Below, one piece after another: positions 35,873 through 45,074 of a stretch of 64,000 bases of DNA (position 1 is the stretch's first letter; every line of letters starts with the position of its first letter). Origin of the DNA: an uncultured Vampirovibrio sp. (lineage in GTDB: Bacteria; Cyanobacteriota; Vampirovibrionia; Gastranaerophilales; Gastranaerophilaceae). Under the pieces are notes generated by a model. That model did no database searches and was not told the origin of the DNA. It saw only the letters and a program-made list of their open reading frames with translations. The stretch spans positions 186,001 to 250,000 of the forward strand of contig CAJTPW010000002.1 in the NCBI GenBank assembly GCA_910578465.1, read 5' to 3'. Position numbers and translations under genes: made by a program.

Positions 35873-36518
35873 ACCAAACAATTCCTCAATAGGTATAACA
35901 CATGTTATATAGTTAAGTTATACTCAAGTCTATTAGGCATTTGGTTATACTCAAGGATTAGTTAAATGTAACTATATAGGGAATTTGCACATCCTTAAAA
36001 TGTTTTTGTTTTATGAAATTATTATTATCTAATTTTAATGTTTTTAAAATAGGGCAAAGTTTGAAGTCGGGGAAAATTCCCAAGGTTGCAAAATTAAAGA
36101 CATAGTAAAGAATTTAAAATTAAAATGTGGCTTGAACTTTGATTTATTAATTAATAATTGATTTGGGGTTTTTTAAAAATAGGGAAAAGTTTATTAAGAA
36201 AAATTAACATTGGTTGTTTTATTGTTTTCAAAATTTTTTATCATAATTTCAAAACAGGCTTTCCAAAACAATTAAAGTATCCGTAAAAATTAAAACAGTC
36301 GTTAAAATACAGTCTATTTTTCTATAAAATTGCGTGCGACAACATTTTCAAGCAAGATAAGCACTACAAAAGGAGTGATATCACTCTTTTAAAATCCGCC
36401 GCAGAGTTGACGAGTTTCAAATATGGTTAAACAGAAATGTAGTGTAAATATTTATTGCATACATTGGCAATTTTTTCACATCAGCTGTTTTATTCAAATA
36501 ACAAGAAAGGTGGGGCAT
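35873..36518. promoter_or_regulatory. Intergenic region with palindromes and direct repeats
   Basis: This 646-base stretch has no convincing gene. The dyad TATAACA-CA-TGTTATA lies at 35894-35909. The 12-mer GTTATACTCAAG occurs twice, at 35917-35928 and 35944-35955, 27 bases apart, and AGTTAAATGTAACT follows. These look like operators of the neighbouring HTH protein. Near the right end, 36366-36390 holds a hairpin of AAAAGGAGTGAT with ATCACTCTTTT. The middle is AT-rich and featureless to me. Confidence 0.5.
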
Positions 36519-36875
36519 ATGATTAGTTTTTGTGCGAATTATGTAAAAATAAAAGAACTTGCAGAAATGACGGGCATGAATCAACAATATTTATCCAGAG
36601 CTGTAAAAGCAGGAAAACTGGTTCCTGCACATCAGTTAGAATCCAACAAACAAGGATATACAATTGATTTAGACGACCCCAAAAACAGAGAATACCTTGT
36701 TGGCAGACTTGATTTTGATAATCTGCCAAAAATATCTCCCACAAGAACAAGAAAACAAAATAATACATGCAGTAATTTAACAAAAGAGCAATGTAATAAT
36801 TTGAGGCTTAGTCTGGAACTAATACAAAAATTCAATCAAGAAGCACTAAATATCCTTGCAAGTACACAAGCTTAA
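36519..36875 (+). CDS. AlpA/MerR-like helix-turn-helix protein
   Basis: From the ATG after AAGAAAGGTGGGGCAT this is 118 residues. The N-terminal part, IKELAEMTGMNQQYLSRAVK followed by AGKLVPAHQ, is a winged helix-turn-helix of the type found in excisionases, AlpA-like regulators and small terminase subunits. The C-terminal half is helical and polar. Its stop is three bases before the left copy of the 35-bp direct repeat, so it may be a directionality factor for the neighbouring element. An upstream in-frame extension to 36423 exists but has no ribosome site. Confidence 0.6.
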   Translation: MISFCANYVKIKELAEMTGMNQQYLSRAVKAGKLVPAHQLESNKQGYTIDLDDPKNREYLVGRLDFDNLPKISPTRTRKQNNTCSNLTKEQCNNLRLSLELIQKFNQEALNILASTQA

Positions 36876-36878
36876 AAT

Positions 36879-36913
36879 CTATAGCAGATTAGTATGATGA
36901 AAAAAGACCCATT
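36879..36913. repeat. 35-bp direct repeat, left copy (putative att site)
   Basis: The stretch starting CTATAGCAGATTAG and ending AAAGACCCATT is identical over 35 bases to 54911-54945. The right copy forms one arm and the loop start of the terminator of tRNA-Arg, whereas here the other arm is missing. This is what site-specific insertion into a tRNA-proximal terminator would leave. Confidence 0.75.
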
Positions 36914-37019
36914 GTAAATGAACACTTAGTTTGATTATTTTTTACGGATAGTTTGATTTTTTTTGGTAAATCAATCCTGTTAGATGCATTTTTTTAATAA
37001 GGAAATTATGTAGTTGCAA

Positions 37020-37928
37020 CTATTCATAATTTATTTTTATCGGATTTTTAAATCTGAATGTGGAGCCTTGAAATAGCAAATCTACATAACCAACAGATCC
37101 GTTTTTGTGTTTATCAATAAACAACTTAGCTTTATTTCTTATTTCGGAGTTACCTTTATCGTAATATTCTTCCCTATACAAAAATATTATATTATCACAG
37201 TGTTGTGCTAGGGCATCACATTCTGATAAATCAGCAACCGTTGGTTTTTTATCAGGTCTTTCATCACACTTTCTTGATATTTGAGATACAAGAATAATTG
37301 GTGCATCTGTTTCTATAGCTAATCTTTTAAATGCGCTTGCAATATGCGAAAGCTCAACAAATCGGTCTTGTTTATCTCTTAACGGAATTAATTGAAAGTA
37401 ATCAATAATAACCAGTGAATCAGGGTTATTACTTACGAAAGCCTTAATCTCATCTGATAAATAATCAAAAGTCAAATCACAACTTGAAATGATATTCAAA
37501 TTGTCTTCAAAAACATTATGTATATTCTCCAGACACTCTGATAATCTCTTCCATTCATTTGGCCGCATGTAACTGGAACGAAGCCTCATAGCATCAACCT
37601 CGGCTTCCATACAGAATATTCTTTCAATAATTTTTTTATAATTCATCTCGTAAGAAACATATAAAACCTTTGTATTGTTTCTTATTGAAACATTTAACGC
37701 AATATTTAATGCGAGAGATGTTTTTCCCATAGATGGTCTTGCAGCTAATATAGTCAATTCTGATTTATGAAAACCACTTGTTATTATATCCAAATCATAA
37801 AAACCACTTGGAATTCCAGTTGTATAAACATCACCTTTTTGTTGTTTAAGATGTTCACATCCAGTAGTTATATTATGCCCCATGGTTTCTAAAACTTGAG
37901 CAACATGTTCTTGTGTAATATAATTCAT
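37020..37928 (-). CDS. DnaB-like replicative helicase, C-terminal domain only
   Basis: This 302-residue protein is the RecA-like motor domain of DnaB. Walker A is ARPSMGKTS, Walker B is LVIIDYFQLI, and SQISRKCDERPDKKPTVADL with SECDALAQHCDNIIFLYR match helicase motifs. The usual N-terminal primase-interaction domain is reduced to about 45 residues, as in phage and mobile-element helicases. I use the ATG after GGAGAAAATTATA rather than the TTG 15 bases upstream. It suggests that the element once replicated autonomously or hijacks the host replisome. Confidence 0.82.
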   Translation of the reverse strand: MNYITQEHVAQVLETMGHNITTGCEHLKQQKGDVYTTGIPSGFYDLDIITSGFHKSELTILAARPSMGKTSLALNIALNVSIRNNTKVLYVSYEMNYKKIIERIFCMEAEVDAMRLRSSYMRPNEWKRLSECLENIHNVFEDNLNIISSCDLTFDYLSDEIKAFVSNNPDSLVIIDYFQLIPLRDKQDRFVELSHIASAFKRLAIETDAPIILVSQISRKCDERPDKKPTVADLSECDALAQHCDNIIFLYREEYYDKGNSEIRNKAKLFIDKHKNGSVGYVDLLFQGSTFRFKNPIKINYE

Positions 37929-37976
37929 TATAATTTTCTCCAATTTGTTTAATACGATAGATTATAAATACAAAAA

Positions 37977-38297
37977 CTATATCACAGAATCCAAATAAGC
38001 ATAAATCTGTTTTAACTTTTCATTGTCATCTTTTACAATCTGAACTTTTGCATTGATTGCATTTAATAAATCTTTATTGTTTATAATTTCATCAAAATTA
38101 AACAATTCTTTTGATGTGATATTGAGCGCTTTGGTGAGTTTTTCAAGAGTTTCATAGGATGGAAAACTTTTGCCGGTTTCAATATAGCTTAGAGAGTTTA
38201 CGTTAATACCACACATCTCCGCAAGTTTTTCCTGAGATATGTTTTGGTATTTTCTTAATTGAGCTACTCTTTTTCCAAATTGCTTCTTGATATTCAC
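37977..38297 (-). CDS. XRE-family transcription regulator
   Basis: This 106-residue protein has a classic HTH_3 domain at residues 8-62 (VAQLRKYQNISQEKLAEMCG, then INVNSLSYIETGKSFPSYET) and a helical tail that may dimerise. It starts at a GTG preceded by GAGGATTTAAAAC. It is transcribed away from a perfect-consensus promoter at 38362-38390 and sits upstream of the helicase gene in the same direction. A role as repressor of the element, like a phage repressor, is inferred from position. Confidence 0.82.
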   Translation of the reverse strand: MNIKKQFGKRVAQLRKYQNISQEKLAEMCGINVNSLSYIETGKSFPSYETLEKLTKALNITSKELFNFDEIINNKDLLNAINAKVQIVKDDNEKLKQIYAYLDSVI

Positions 38298-38361
38298 GTT
38301 TTAAATCCTCTTTTATCTATTCTTTTGTATAAAGAGGATAAAAATAATAAAGTTATACCCA

Positions 38362-38390
38362 TTGACACTATAGGTTTAATTGCATATAAT
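38362..38390 (+). promoter_or_regulatory. Perfect-consensus sigma-70 promoter
   Basis: TTGACA (38362-38367), a 17-base spacer and TATAAT (38385-38390) match the consensus at every position. I saw no other exact consensus promoter in the window. It fires away from the XRE gene into a short transcript that ends in a terminator. Confidence 0.82.
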
Positions 38391-38396
38391 AAGGAA

Positions 38397-38466
38397 GAAT
38401 TCAGCTAAAATGTTTAATTCAGCGATATATAGGGCTATTTAAATCTTTGAACAATAGCCCTTTTAT
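38397..38466 (+). ncRNA. Candidate 70-nt small RNA or leader transcript
   Basis: Downstream of the perfect promoter, AGGGCTATT (38431-38439) pairs with AATAGCCCT followed by TTTTA (38453-38466), a clear terminator. The predicted product is about 70 nt. It contains a ten-codon ORF, ATGTTTAATTCAGCGATATA onward to TAA (MFNSAIYRAI) at 38410-38442, whose stop falls in the terminator stem, with AAGGAAG upstream. It could be a regulatory RNA, an attenuator for the gene at 38559, or a leader peptide. Confidence 0.6.
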
Positions 38467-38558
38467 TTAAAATTTAATTCCAAAAGCAGGGTTTTTAGGT
38501 TTTATCTTGTTGCATAAATAAAATTCCTGCTTTTTCTTTAAAAAAGAAAGAATACCGG

Positions 38559-38789
38559 ATGATTGATGAAAAATTAAAATATTATAAAGGAATAGAGCAA
38601 GATTATGATTTAGATAAATTAAATACAAAAAGTATTGAGCTTTTTGAAATAGTTAATAAATATCAATTCTATGGAAAAAGAGTTAAGGGAATTTATTTAA
38701 AAATTTTATATAAACTGGGATATCTCATTGCGTTGTATCTCGCTAAAAAAGAAAGTGTCAGCGCTTTAAAAAATAAAAATAAAGTTTAA
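38559..38789 (+). CDS. Small hypothetical protein
   Basis: This 76-residue, lysine- and tyrosine-rich protein is predicted to be helical, with a weakly hydrophobic stretch at about 44-62 (GIYLKILYKLGYLIALYLA). I do not recognise it. The ribosome site is poor, so expression is uncertain. It lies downstream of the candidate small RNA and its terminator, which may attenuate it. Confidence 0.4.
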   Translation: MIDEKLKYYKGIEQDYDLDKLNTKSIELFEIVNKYQFYGKRVKGIYLKILYKLGYLIALYLAKKESVSALKNKNKV

Positions 38790-38894
38790 ATTTTTATTAT
38801 TAACTAGAATTTTTCTTCTTGCATTTTATTCTTATTCTATATATAATATAATCCCTTATTTTAGGTTTGCATAAATAATGAGGTTGTTAGAGAA

Positions 38895-39371
38895 ATGAGA
38901 ATATCAGGTATTTCCCCGAATTTTAACCAAAACAGAAATGTTAATTTTGGCAGATTTGCAGATGATAATGCAAAAAATGTTGTCAGGGAAGCTTTAACAG
39001 CAGAAGCTGATGAAAGTTATATGCAGCCCGTGTACAATGCTTGGTTTAAAAGAATTGATAAGGATAAAAATTTCATAGTATATACAAGTGAAAATGATAC
39101 TGTAAAAGGCAAATTTGATGATGAATTTGTAAGAAGAAATAGCGATAACAAATACTTAATGCTTAGAATAGAACTCTTGAAAAGAGGAGGAACCTTGGAA
39201 GATTTAAGTAAGTTTAATAATGTGAAAGAGGTCGCCTCAGATTTAGAAGACATAAATGATGTTATTAACGGAATTAATGTTGCAGATAAGCACCGTTCAA
39301 AAGACCCTTATGGCGATGCAACTGCAAAAGAAGCTGAAAGACAAGCCCGTATTGATAACTTAGCTGATTAA
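38895..39371 (+). CDS. Lineage-type protein with N-terminal NFG motif
   Basis: This 158-residue protein begins MRISGISPNFNQNRNVNFG and is otherwise polar and helical, without signal peptide or membrane segments. The short N-terminal element (N-x-N/V-NFG) also occurs in the next gene as NARQGVNFKG. I know of no function for it; a sorting or docking tag shared by many proteins of these bacteria is a guess. An extended TATAAT-like box lies at about 38837-38850. The ribosome site is weak. Confidence 0.6.
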   Translation: MRISGISPNFNQNRNVNFGRFADDNAKNVVREALTAEADESYMQPVYNAWFKRIDKDKNFIVYTSENDTVKGKFDDEFVRRNSDNKYLMLRIELLKRGGTLEDLSKFNNVKEVASDLEDINDVINGINVADKHRSKDPYGDATAKEAERQARIDNLAD

Positions 39372-39499
39372 AATAATCATTTTAAAATATTTAAATAGTT
39401 GCAATATTTTATTGCAATAGGGTTATTTTCAGGCAAATTTATTTTTTCACCTGTTTTATATCACAAGGTCAAGATATATTGGTGAACTAAATAATACAG

Positions 39500-41503
39500 A
39501 TGGAAATTGCCCCGTTAAACTTAAATAACGCAAGGCAAGGTGTGAATTTTAAAGGAAAAACACCTAATATTGATGACCTTAGAGCCATTAAAAGATTTGC
39601 AAATTGTAGTCTTGACGGATTAGAGAAAAGCTTAATTGAATCAATTAAAAGAAAAGCCCCAGGGCTTATACAAACACTTGATGGTGAAAAATATATCCCG
39701 GATGATAGAATTACAAAAAGAATAATATCAGGGTTTAAATCCTTCTTTGGAATGCCAATGGATGCCATTGATTCTATTGCAAGAAAGTTTCCTGATTCAA
39801 AATTAAACAATGCTGAATTTTTAAAAAAATACAGAGCTTCTGTACAACTAGATAATGAAGTTAGGGCATTGCAAGGTATACATAAAAACACTCTTGATTT
39901 TGTACAAGATGTTATGCCCGAAGGTTCAAAATACCCGACAGAAGAGTGTGACGGCTTTTGCGAATCTATATGCAATCCCGTTACGGATAAATTCATTAAA
40001 AAGTTAAATGGTGTTATGGCAGATGATGTTGCAAACTATGATACTAAAAAAGAAAGATTTGCAACAAGATTAATTTCAGGGTTTACTGCCGCATTGTTCC
40101 TCGGTAATGACTTCTACAATAAATCTATTCAAAAAGGAAAAACAAATGAAGAAGCCAAAAAAGAACAGCATAAAAAGCAAGGGCAAGAAATCAGGGAAAA
40201 TATTTGTGAAGCCATAGTTCAATTTGCAGTATTTGCATGTTTTTCAAAGATTGTAAATAGAAGTGTATGGGCACCTGCGATAATTGGAGCTGCCATAGGA
40301 CTTGTTTCCCGTGTTGTTTCAAGAAAAGCTTCAGGAATGAGAATTACAAGAATGGATGTTCCTGAAAGCAATAACTTTGAAAGACAGTTGATTTCTATGA
40401 ATGAATTTATGGAATCAGTGAAGGCAGGAAATGCTGAAGAATTATTGAATGAAAAGCGCAACAATCAAATCAACAATGTTGGCAATAAAAAGAAAAAGCC
40501 TGTCTTGAGTTTAAAAAACATTCTTGTATTCTGTGCTTTAAGTATAATGAGTGGATATGCTTTAAGGTTTGGAAAAAAGCATACTAATAAATTTAATGAA
40601 GGAATTATTGAAAAAATAGAAGCCGATGGAGATACGCTTTTTAAATTATTAAATGCTTTAAAAGAAAATGGCAATACGCAATTAAATAAAACTATTAAAA
40701 ACATTTTAAATCATATAGATAAGGATGGCAATGTTTATCTTGGCACCGATTTTATTACCACCAAAAAACTATTTGGTATTGAAGTTAAAGTAAAAGATTT
40801 GAAAGCCTTAAAAACGGCACCATTTAGATTTATCAAAGAACTTGTATCTTATCCGTATAAAATAGCAAGCAAACTTGAAGAAGCAATCAGAAACTCACGT
40901 TTAAAAGCTCAAGGTAAAGAAATTCCAAAAAAACCCGAATTAACGGAAGACATCTACGGCATTAAAAACCTCTACAAACGCTTCCTTGAATTTGATGCAA
41001 AATACGGTGATGACGAAAAAAAATTGAGCGAAGAATTCGGTAAATACATTAGAAAAATGCAGCTTGCTTCAAATAACGAAGTAACATCCTCTAAGGGAAA
41101 CAATTCTAAAATTGCCGTAATTGCTCAAACCTTAGGAACCTTGACCGGGATGTGGTTTAATATGAATGATGAATTTAACTCATCCGTTAGAAACGGTTCT
41201 ACTAAAGAAGAGGCCGAAAAAGATGCAAGGTTAAGGGGCATTAATAAATTCTTTAGAATGACCGTGCAGGTTATTATTTCAGGCTCATTAAACGATATAT
41301 TCTGTAAGCAATATAATAATTCAATTGCAAGTTCTGCCGCAGTTGTTGCAGCAAGCACAGTTTTAACCGATATGGCATCACGTGTCTTAAGCGGAATGCC
41401 CTCTAAGAAAATGACAAAAGATGAACTTGAAAAATACCAAAAAGACCACAAAAAAGGAGTTATGGCTTGGTATTACAAAATGATTGATAAATTAGCATCG
41501 TAG
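39500..41503 (+). CDS. Large lineage-type membrane-associated protein with internal repeat
   Basis: I do not recognise this 667-residue protein. It begins MEIAPLNLNNARQGVNFKG, the same motif style as the preceding gene. Hydrophobic segments lie near residues 195-210, 240-275, 337-355 and 560-620. Two regions resemble each other: about 190-290 (LGNDFYNKSIQKGKTNEEAK and RSVWAPAIIGAAIGLVSRVV) and about 530-640 (MNDEFNSSVRNGSTKEEAEK and NSIASSAAVVAAST), suggesting an internal duplication of a helical membrane unit. No catalytic motif is evident. It lies between the helicase module and the type I secretion genes. Confidence 0.62.
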   Translation: MEIAPLNLNNARQGVNFKGKTPNIDDLRAIKRFANCSLDGLEKSLIESIKRKAPGLIQTLDGEKYIPDDRITKRIISGFKSFFGMPMDAIDSIARKFPDSKLNNAEFLKKYRASVQLDNEVRALQGIHKNTLDFVQDVMPEGSKYPTEECDGFCESICNPVTDKFIKKLNGVMADDVANYDTKKERFATRLISGFTAALFLGNDFYNKSIQKGKTNEEAKKEQHKKQGQEIRENICEAIVQFAVFACFSKIVNRSVWAPAIIGAAIGLVSRVVSRKASGMRITRMDVPESNNFERQLISMNEFMESVKAGNAEELLNEKRNNQINNVGNKKKKPVLSLKNILVFCALSIMSGYALRFGKKHTNKFNEGIIEKIEADGDTLFKLLNALKENGNTQLNKTIKNILNHIDKDGNVYLGTDFITTKKLFGIEVKVKDLKALKTAPFRFIKELVSYPYKIASKLEEAIRNSRLKAQGKEIPKKPELTEDIYGIKNLYKRFLEFDAKYGDDEKKLSEEFGKYIRKMQLASNNEVTSSKGNNSKIAVIAQTLGTLTGMWFNMNDEFNSSVRNGSTKEEAEKDARLRGINKFFRMTVQVIISGSLNDIFCKQYNNSIASSAAVVAASTVLTDMASRVLSGMPSKKMTKDELEKYQKDHKKGVMAWYYKMIDKLAS

Positions 41504-41652
41504 ACTTTTTTCAAGAATTTTTATTTAAGAAATATTCAGACATACAATACAGTAACATTAAACTTTCTGAATTATTTTTTATATCAGATTTTTTAATATT
41601 TTCATATTGCTTATTGCATTGATAATTAAAGTAATAGTTTTAATATAAATTA

Positions 41653-42969
41653 TTATTTTATAGATACAGCTTCAGACCAGTATTTTATTATAGGATATAT
41701 GAAAAATTCTATTATTCTCCTTTTACCAGTTTTTATTTCGGCTGATAAACCCATACCAGTCGAAATTTCTTGCCAATTGCCATCAACTTGTAAAGAGTGA
41801 GTATTGGGAGAAATAAAAACATCATATATTAATCCTTGCTTCTCATCTTCTACACTATCTTTTGAGATTTTTGTAACCACACCTTCAAGCATTCCGTATT
41901 TTTGAAAATCAAATGTATCAATTTTTATTTGAACCGGCATGCCTTCTTTTACAAAACCAACGTCTTTATTTAAAACGCTAACCTTTGCGCATAGTGGCGT
42001 ATTTACAGGAACGATAGTGAGTAATTCTTTTGCAGGAGTTACAACGCCACCAATTGTGTGAATCAACATAGTATTGACATACCCGTCTACGGGTGAAGTT
42101 ATAATTTGTTTCTGATTTCTGAATTTTATTTGTTCAATATCAGATTCCAAGGATATTTCTTTTAACTCTCTTTCTGTCAATTGGGTTAATGATTGTGTTT
42201 TAAAATTGGATTTTATATAATTTGCTTCTTGTATTATTTTATTTCTTTGATGCCTTAATTCAGTAATTCTATTATTTAAAGTGGAAATATTTGTTCTATA
42301 ATTCATATTTTCCATTTTTACTTTTTCAATTTCATTGTATGCAATAATATCAATTACATTATTCATCCTTTGCTCTTTATCAAGATTTAAGGCCAGAAGG
42401 CGAGTGTAGTTATCTTTTTCAGTTTGTGCTGAATTTATTTGTTCAGAAATTTGATTTGCTTCCATTCTTTTTGCTTTTAACTGATTTCTTAAATCTTTAA
42501 TAGTTGACTTATATAGTTCTTGTTGTGTTATATTGTCGGTTTCATATGACCTACCATTAGCAAGAGCATTAAGCCGTTCATTTTCTGTTTTTATGTAAGA
42601 CAAATTTTTTCCTATTGCGTCAAGTTCAGGTTTTGTAGTAGATGAATCAAGCTCAATTAACGCTTGTCCTTTTTTTACAAAATCGCCCTCCTTAGCTAGA
42701 ATATTTTTTACAACACCAGTTTCTAATGGCTGAATTATTTTAATCTCACCATCGGGAATAATTTTTCCTCTCGCAGTAACAACAATATCGACTTTCCCAA
42801 AAAATAACCATAAAATTGTAAAAAATATTAGGATAATAATTATCCAAAATGTTGTTCTTCCAAGAGGATTGAGCGGTTCCTCCTCAATTTCGGCAATTAT
42901 GGGCATGAATTCATATGAATCATCGTCTTTGTTTTTATCAGAAAGGAATTTATCAAACAACTTTATCAT
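41653..42969 (-). CDS. Type I secretion periplasmic adaptor (HlyD family)
   Basis: This 438-residue membrane-fusion protein bridges the inner-membrane ABC transporter and TolC. It has a short cytoplasmic N-terminus, one membrane helix (about 33-56), a lipoyl-like half motif (GEIKIIQPLETGVVKNILAKEG), long coiled-coil hairpins (about 110-290) and the returning lipoyl/beta-barrel part (ITSPVDGYVNTMLIHTIGG). The order RTX, TolC, ABC, adaptor with four-base overlaps shows one secretion operon. The substrate is probably the giant RTX protein and perhaps RTX-1. Confidence 0.92.
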   Translation of the reverse strand: MIKLFDKFLSDKNKDDDSYEFMPIIAEIEEEPLNPLGRTTFWIIIILIFFTILWLFFGKVDIVVTARGKIIPDGEIKIIQPLETGVVKNILAKEGDFVKKGQALIELDSSTTKPELDAIGKNLSYIKTENERLNALANGRSYETDNITQQELYKSTIKDLRNQLKAKRMEANQISEQINSAQTEKDNYTRLLALNLDKEQRMNNVIDIIAYNEIEKVKMENMNYRTNISTLNNRITELRHQRNKIIQEANYIKSNFKTQSLTQLTERELKEISLESDIEQIKFRNQKQIITSPVDGYVNTMLIHTIGGVVTPAKELLTIVPVNTPLCAKVSVLNKDVGFVKEGMPVQIKIDTFDFQKYGMLEGVVTKISKDSVEDEKQGLIYDVFISPNTHSLQVDGNWQEISTGMGLSAEIKTGKRRIIEFFIYPIIKYWSEAVSIK

Positions 42970-45074
42970 CTTAATGCTCCTTGTTGGGTGTAAAGGTTAT
43001 AATAATAACCTTTTTTATCCATTAATTCCTGATGTGTTCCGGCTTCAATTATATTTCCTTTATCTAAGGCAACTATAATATCACAATCACGCACTGTGGA
43101 GAGTCTATGAGCTATTACAAACATTGTTCTCCCGGATTTAATTTTATCCATATTCTCCATAATAACTCTTTCGGATTCATAGTCTAAAGCTGAGGTAGCT
43201 TCATCAAAAATGATTATTTTCGGATTCGTTATAAGCGCACGTGCAATAGCAATTCTCTGACATTGTCCGCCAGATAAGGTTGATCCTCTTTCGCCAACTA
43301 TAGTATCATATCCTTCAGGCATTTCTGAAATAAAAGTATGTGCGCCCGAAATTTGCGCAGCCTGTATAATCATTTCTATCGGAGCATCAGGCTTTGGCAT
43401 TGATATATTATCCCTAATTGTCCCTGAGAATAAATAATTTTCCTGCAAAACAACACCAATATTGTTTCTGAGCCAAACTGGGTTCATTTGCCTTATATCA
43501 ACCTCATCAATATAAATAGTGCCTTCAAGTGGCAAATAAAGTTTTTGTATTAATTTTGTTATAGTACTTTTGCCAGAACCGCTGCGACCTACGAGACCAA
43601 CACTCTGACCGGATTTAATATTAAGATTGATTTTATTAAGTATCATTGGACCATTAGGATTATACTTAAACGACAAATTATCAAGTCTCACTGAGCCATT
43701 AATTTTAGGCAATGTTATAGCTTTGCTGGATGTTATCTCGACAGGATTATTTAAAATATCTCCAAGTCTGTCAACACCAAGTAAAACTTGCTGAAACTCA
43801 TTCCATAAATTTACTAACCGCATAACAGGGGATATAAATTGATTGGCAAACATTTGAAAAGCAATTAATTGTCCTATTGTTAATTCGTTTTTGATAACCA
43901 ACACAACACCTATCCATAAAATTGCTATGGTCATTGCCTTTTGAAACATATTTGAAAGCGAACCCGCAAAATTACTCATAATTGCAAGTTTAAAGCCTGA
44001 TTTTACATATCTGCCCAAATAGTCGTTCCACCTCTTCTGCATTATTCCTTCAATAGAAAGAGATTTTACAGTCTGAACCCCAGTTACTGCTTCAACAAGG
44101 TATGAATTTGATTGTGCCGACATTTGGAATTTATTTTCTAATCTTGAACGCAACTCTGGAGTCATAGTCACATAGAGAATGGCAATTAACAAAACAATGA
44201 AAAGAACAACAAACGTTAAAATTTTGCTATATATAAACATAACAACAAGAAAAACTGTGGAGAAAAATAAATCTATAATTACTGATACAGATTTATTTGT
44301 AATAAATTCTCTTATTTGGTCTAATTCACGAACTCTTGAAATAATGTTACCAACTTTTCTTGATTCAAAATAAACGAACGGCAAAGCGAAAAGATGGCGG
44401 AAAAGTTTTGCACCGAGTTTTGAATCTATTTTGTTTGCAGTGTGGATAAAAATATAGTTCCTTGTAAGATTTAATAAAAATTCAAATGCCATAGTGGCAA
44501 CAAAAGCTATGCCGAGCACATTCAATGTAGACATACTTCTGTGGACAATAACTTTATCCAATATAACTTGGGTAAACAAAGGAGTTACCAAACCAAATAA
44601 TTGAACCACAAAAGAACCAAGCATAACTTCAGCAATAATTCTTTTATACTTCATAATTTCAATAAAAAACCATTTAAAGCCAAACTTTATTTGTTCATTC
44701 ATTAATTTATGCGATAAAACAATAATTTCGCCAGTACCTAAATTGTCCATCTCATCAAAAGAAACTTCTCGAACATTTTTTTCTTCAGGAATAAATATCA
44801 GGGCTTTCTTTTCATTGAAATCTGCTTTTAAAATGACCCCAAATGTTTTATTTCTTAAAATAAAAATTGCTGGCAGAGGATATTTTTCAAGCTTAACTAA
44901 TTCTAAAATTTTTATTTTAGCTTTAAATTCAGCATTTTTTGCAATTAAAAGCAGTTCTTCCTTTGATATCTCATCATCAGTTATTCCATTTTCTCTGACT
45001 ATTGAACGCAAATCAATATTGATATTGTTTAATTTACATACAAGTTCAAAGGCAATTAAACCAGTTTGTATCAT
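42966..45074 (-). CDS. Type I secretion ABC transporter (HlyB-like)
   Basis: This 702-residue protein combines an N-terminal C39-peptidase-like domain (about 1-125), six membrane helices (about 150-430) and an ATPase domain. The peptidase-like domain has no catalytic cysteine, so it is the inactive docking form typical of RTX exporters rather than a processing peptidase. ATPase motifs are VGRSGSGKST (Walker A), LSGGQCQRIAIARAL (signature) and IIIFDEATSALD (Walker B). Starts and stops overlap with TolC and adaptor genes (ATGA), implying coupled translation. Confidence 0.94.
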   Translation of the reverse strand: MIQTGLIAFELVCKLNNINIDLRSIVRENGITDDEISKEELLLIAKNAEFKAKIKILELVKLEKYPLPAIFILRNKTFGVILKADFNEKKALIFIPEEKNVREVSFDEMDNLGTGEIIVLSHKLMNEQIKFGFKWFFIEIMKYKRIIAEVMLGSFVVQLFGLVTPLFTQVILDKVIVHRSMSTLNVLGIAFVATMAFEFLLNLTRNYIFIHTANKIDSKLGAKLFRHLFALPFVYFESRKVGNIISRVRELDQIREFITNKSVSVIIDLFFSTVFLVVMFIYSKILTFVVLFIVLLIAILYVTMTPELRSRLENKFQMSAQSNSYLVEAVTGVQTVKSLSIEGIMQKRWNDYLGRYVKSGFKLAIMSNFAGSLSNMFQKAMTIAILWIGVVLVIKNELTIGQLIAFQMFANQFISPVMRLVNLWNEFQQVLLGVDRLGDILNNPVEITSSKAITLPKINGSVRLDNLSFKYNPNGPMILNKINLNIKSGQSVGLVGRSGSGKSTITKLIQKLYLPLEGTIYIDEVDIRQMNPVWLRNNIGVVLQENYLFSGTIRDNISMPKPDAPIEMIIQAAQISGAHTFISEMPEGYDTIVGERGSTLSGGQCQRIAIARALITNPKIIIFDEATSALDYESERVIMENMDKIKSGRTMFVIAHRLSTVRDCDIIVALDKGNIIEAGTHQELMDKKGYYYNLYTQQGALR

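Noticed and set aside
36366..36390. Transcription terminator at AAAAGGAGTGAT/ATCACTCTTTT
   Set aside because: The arms differ in length and no gene ends nearby. It may be an operator or chance palindrome, so it is only noted in the intergenic entry.
39487..39996. Minus-strand open frame of 169 codons
   Set aside because: It is antisense to the start of the 667-residue protein gene, whose codons and N-terminal motif are convincing.
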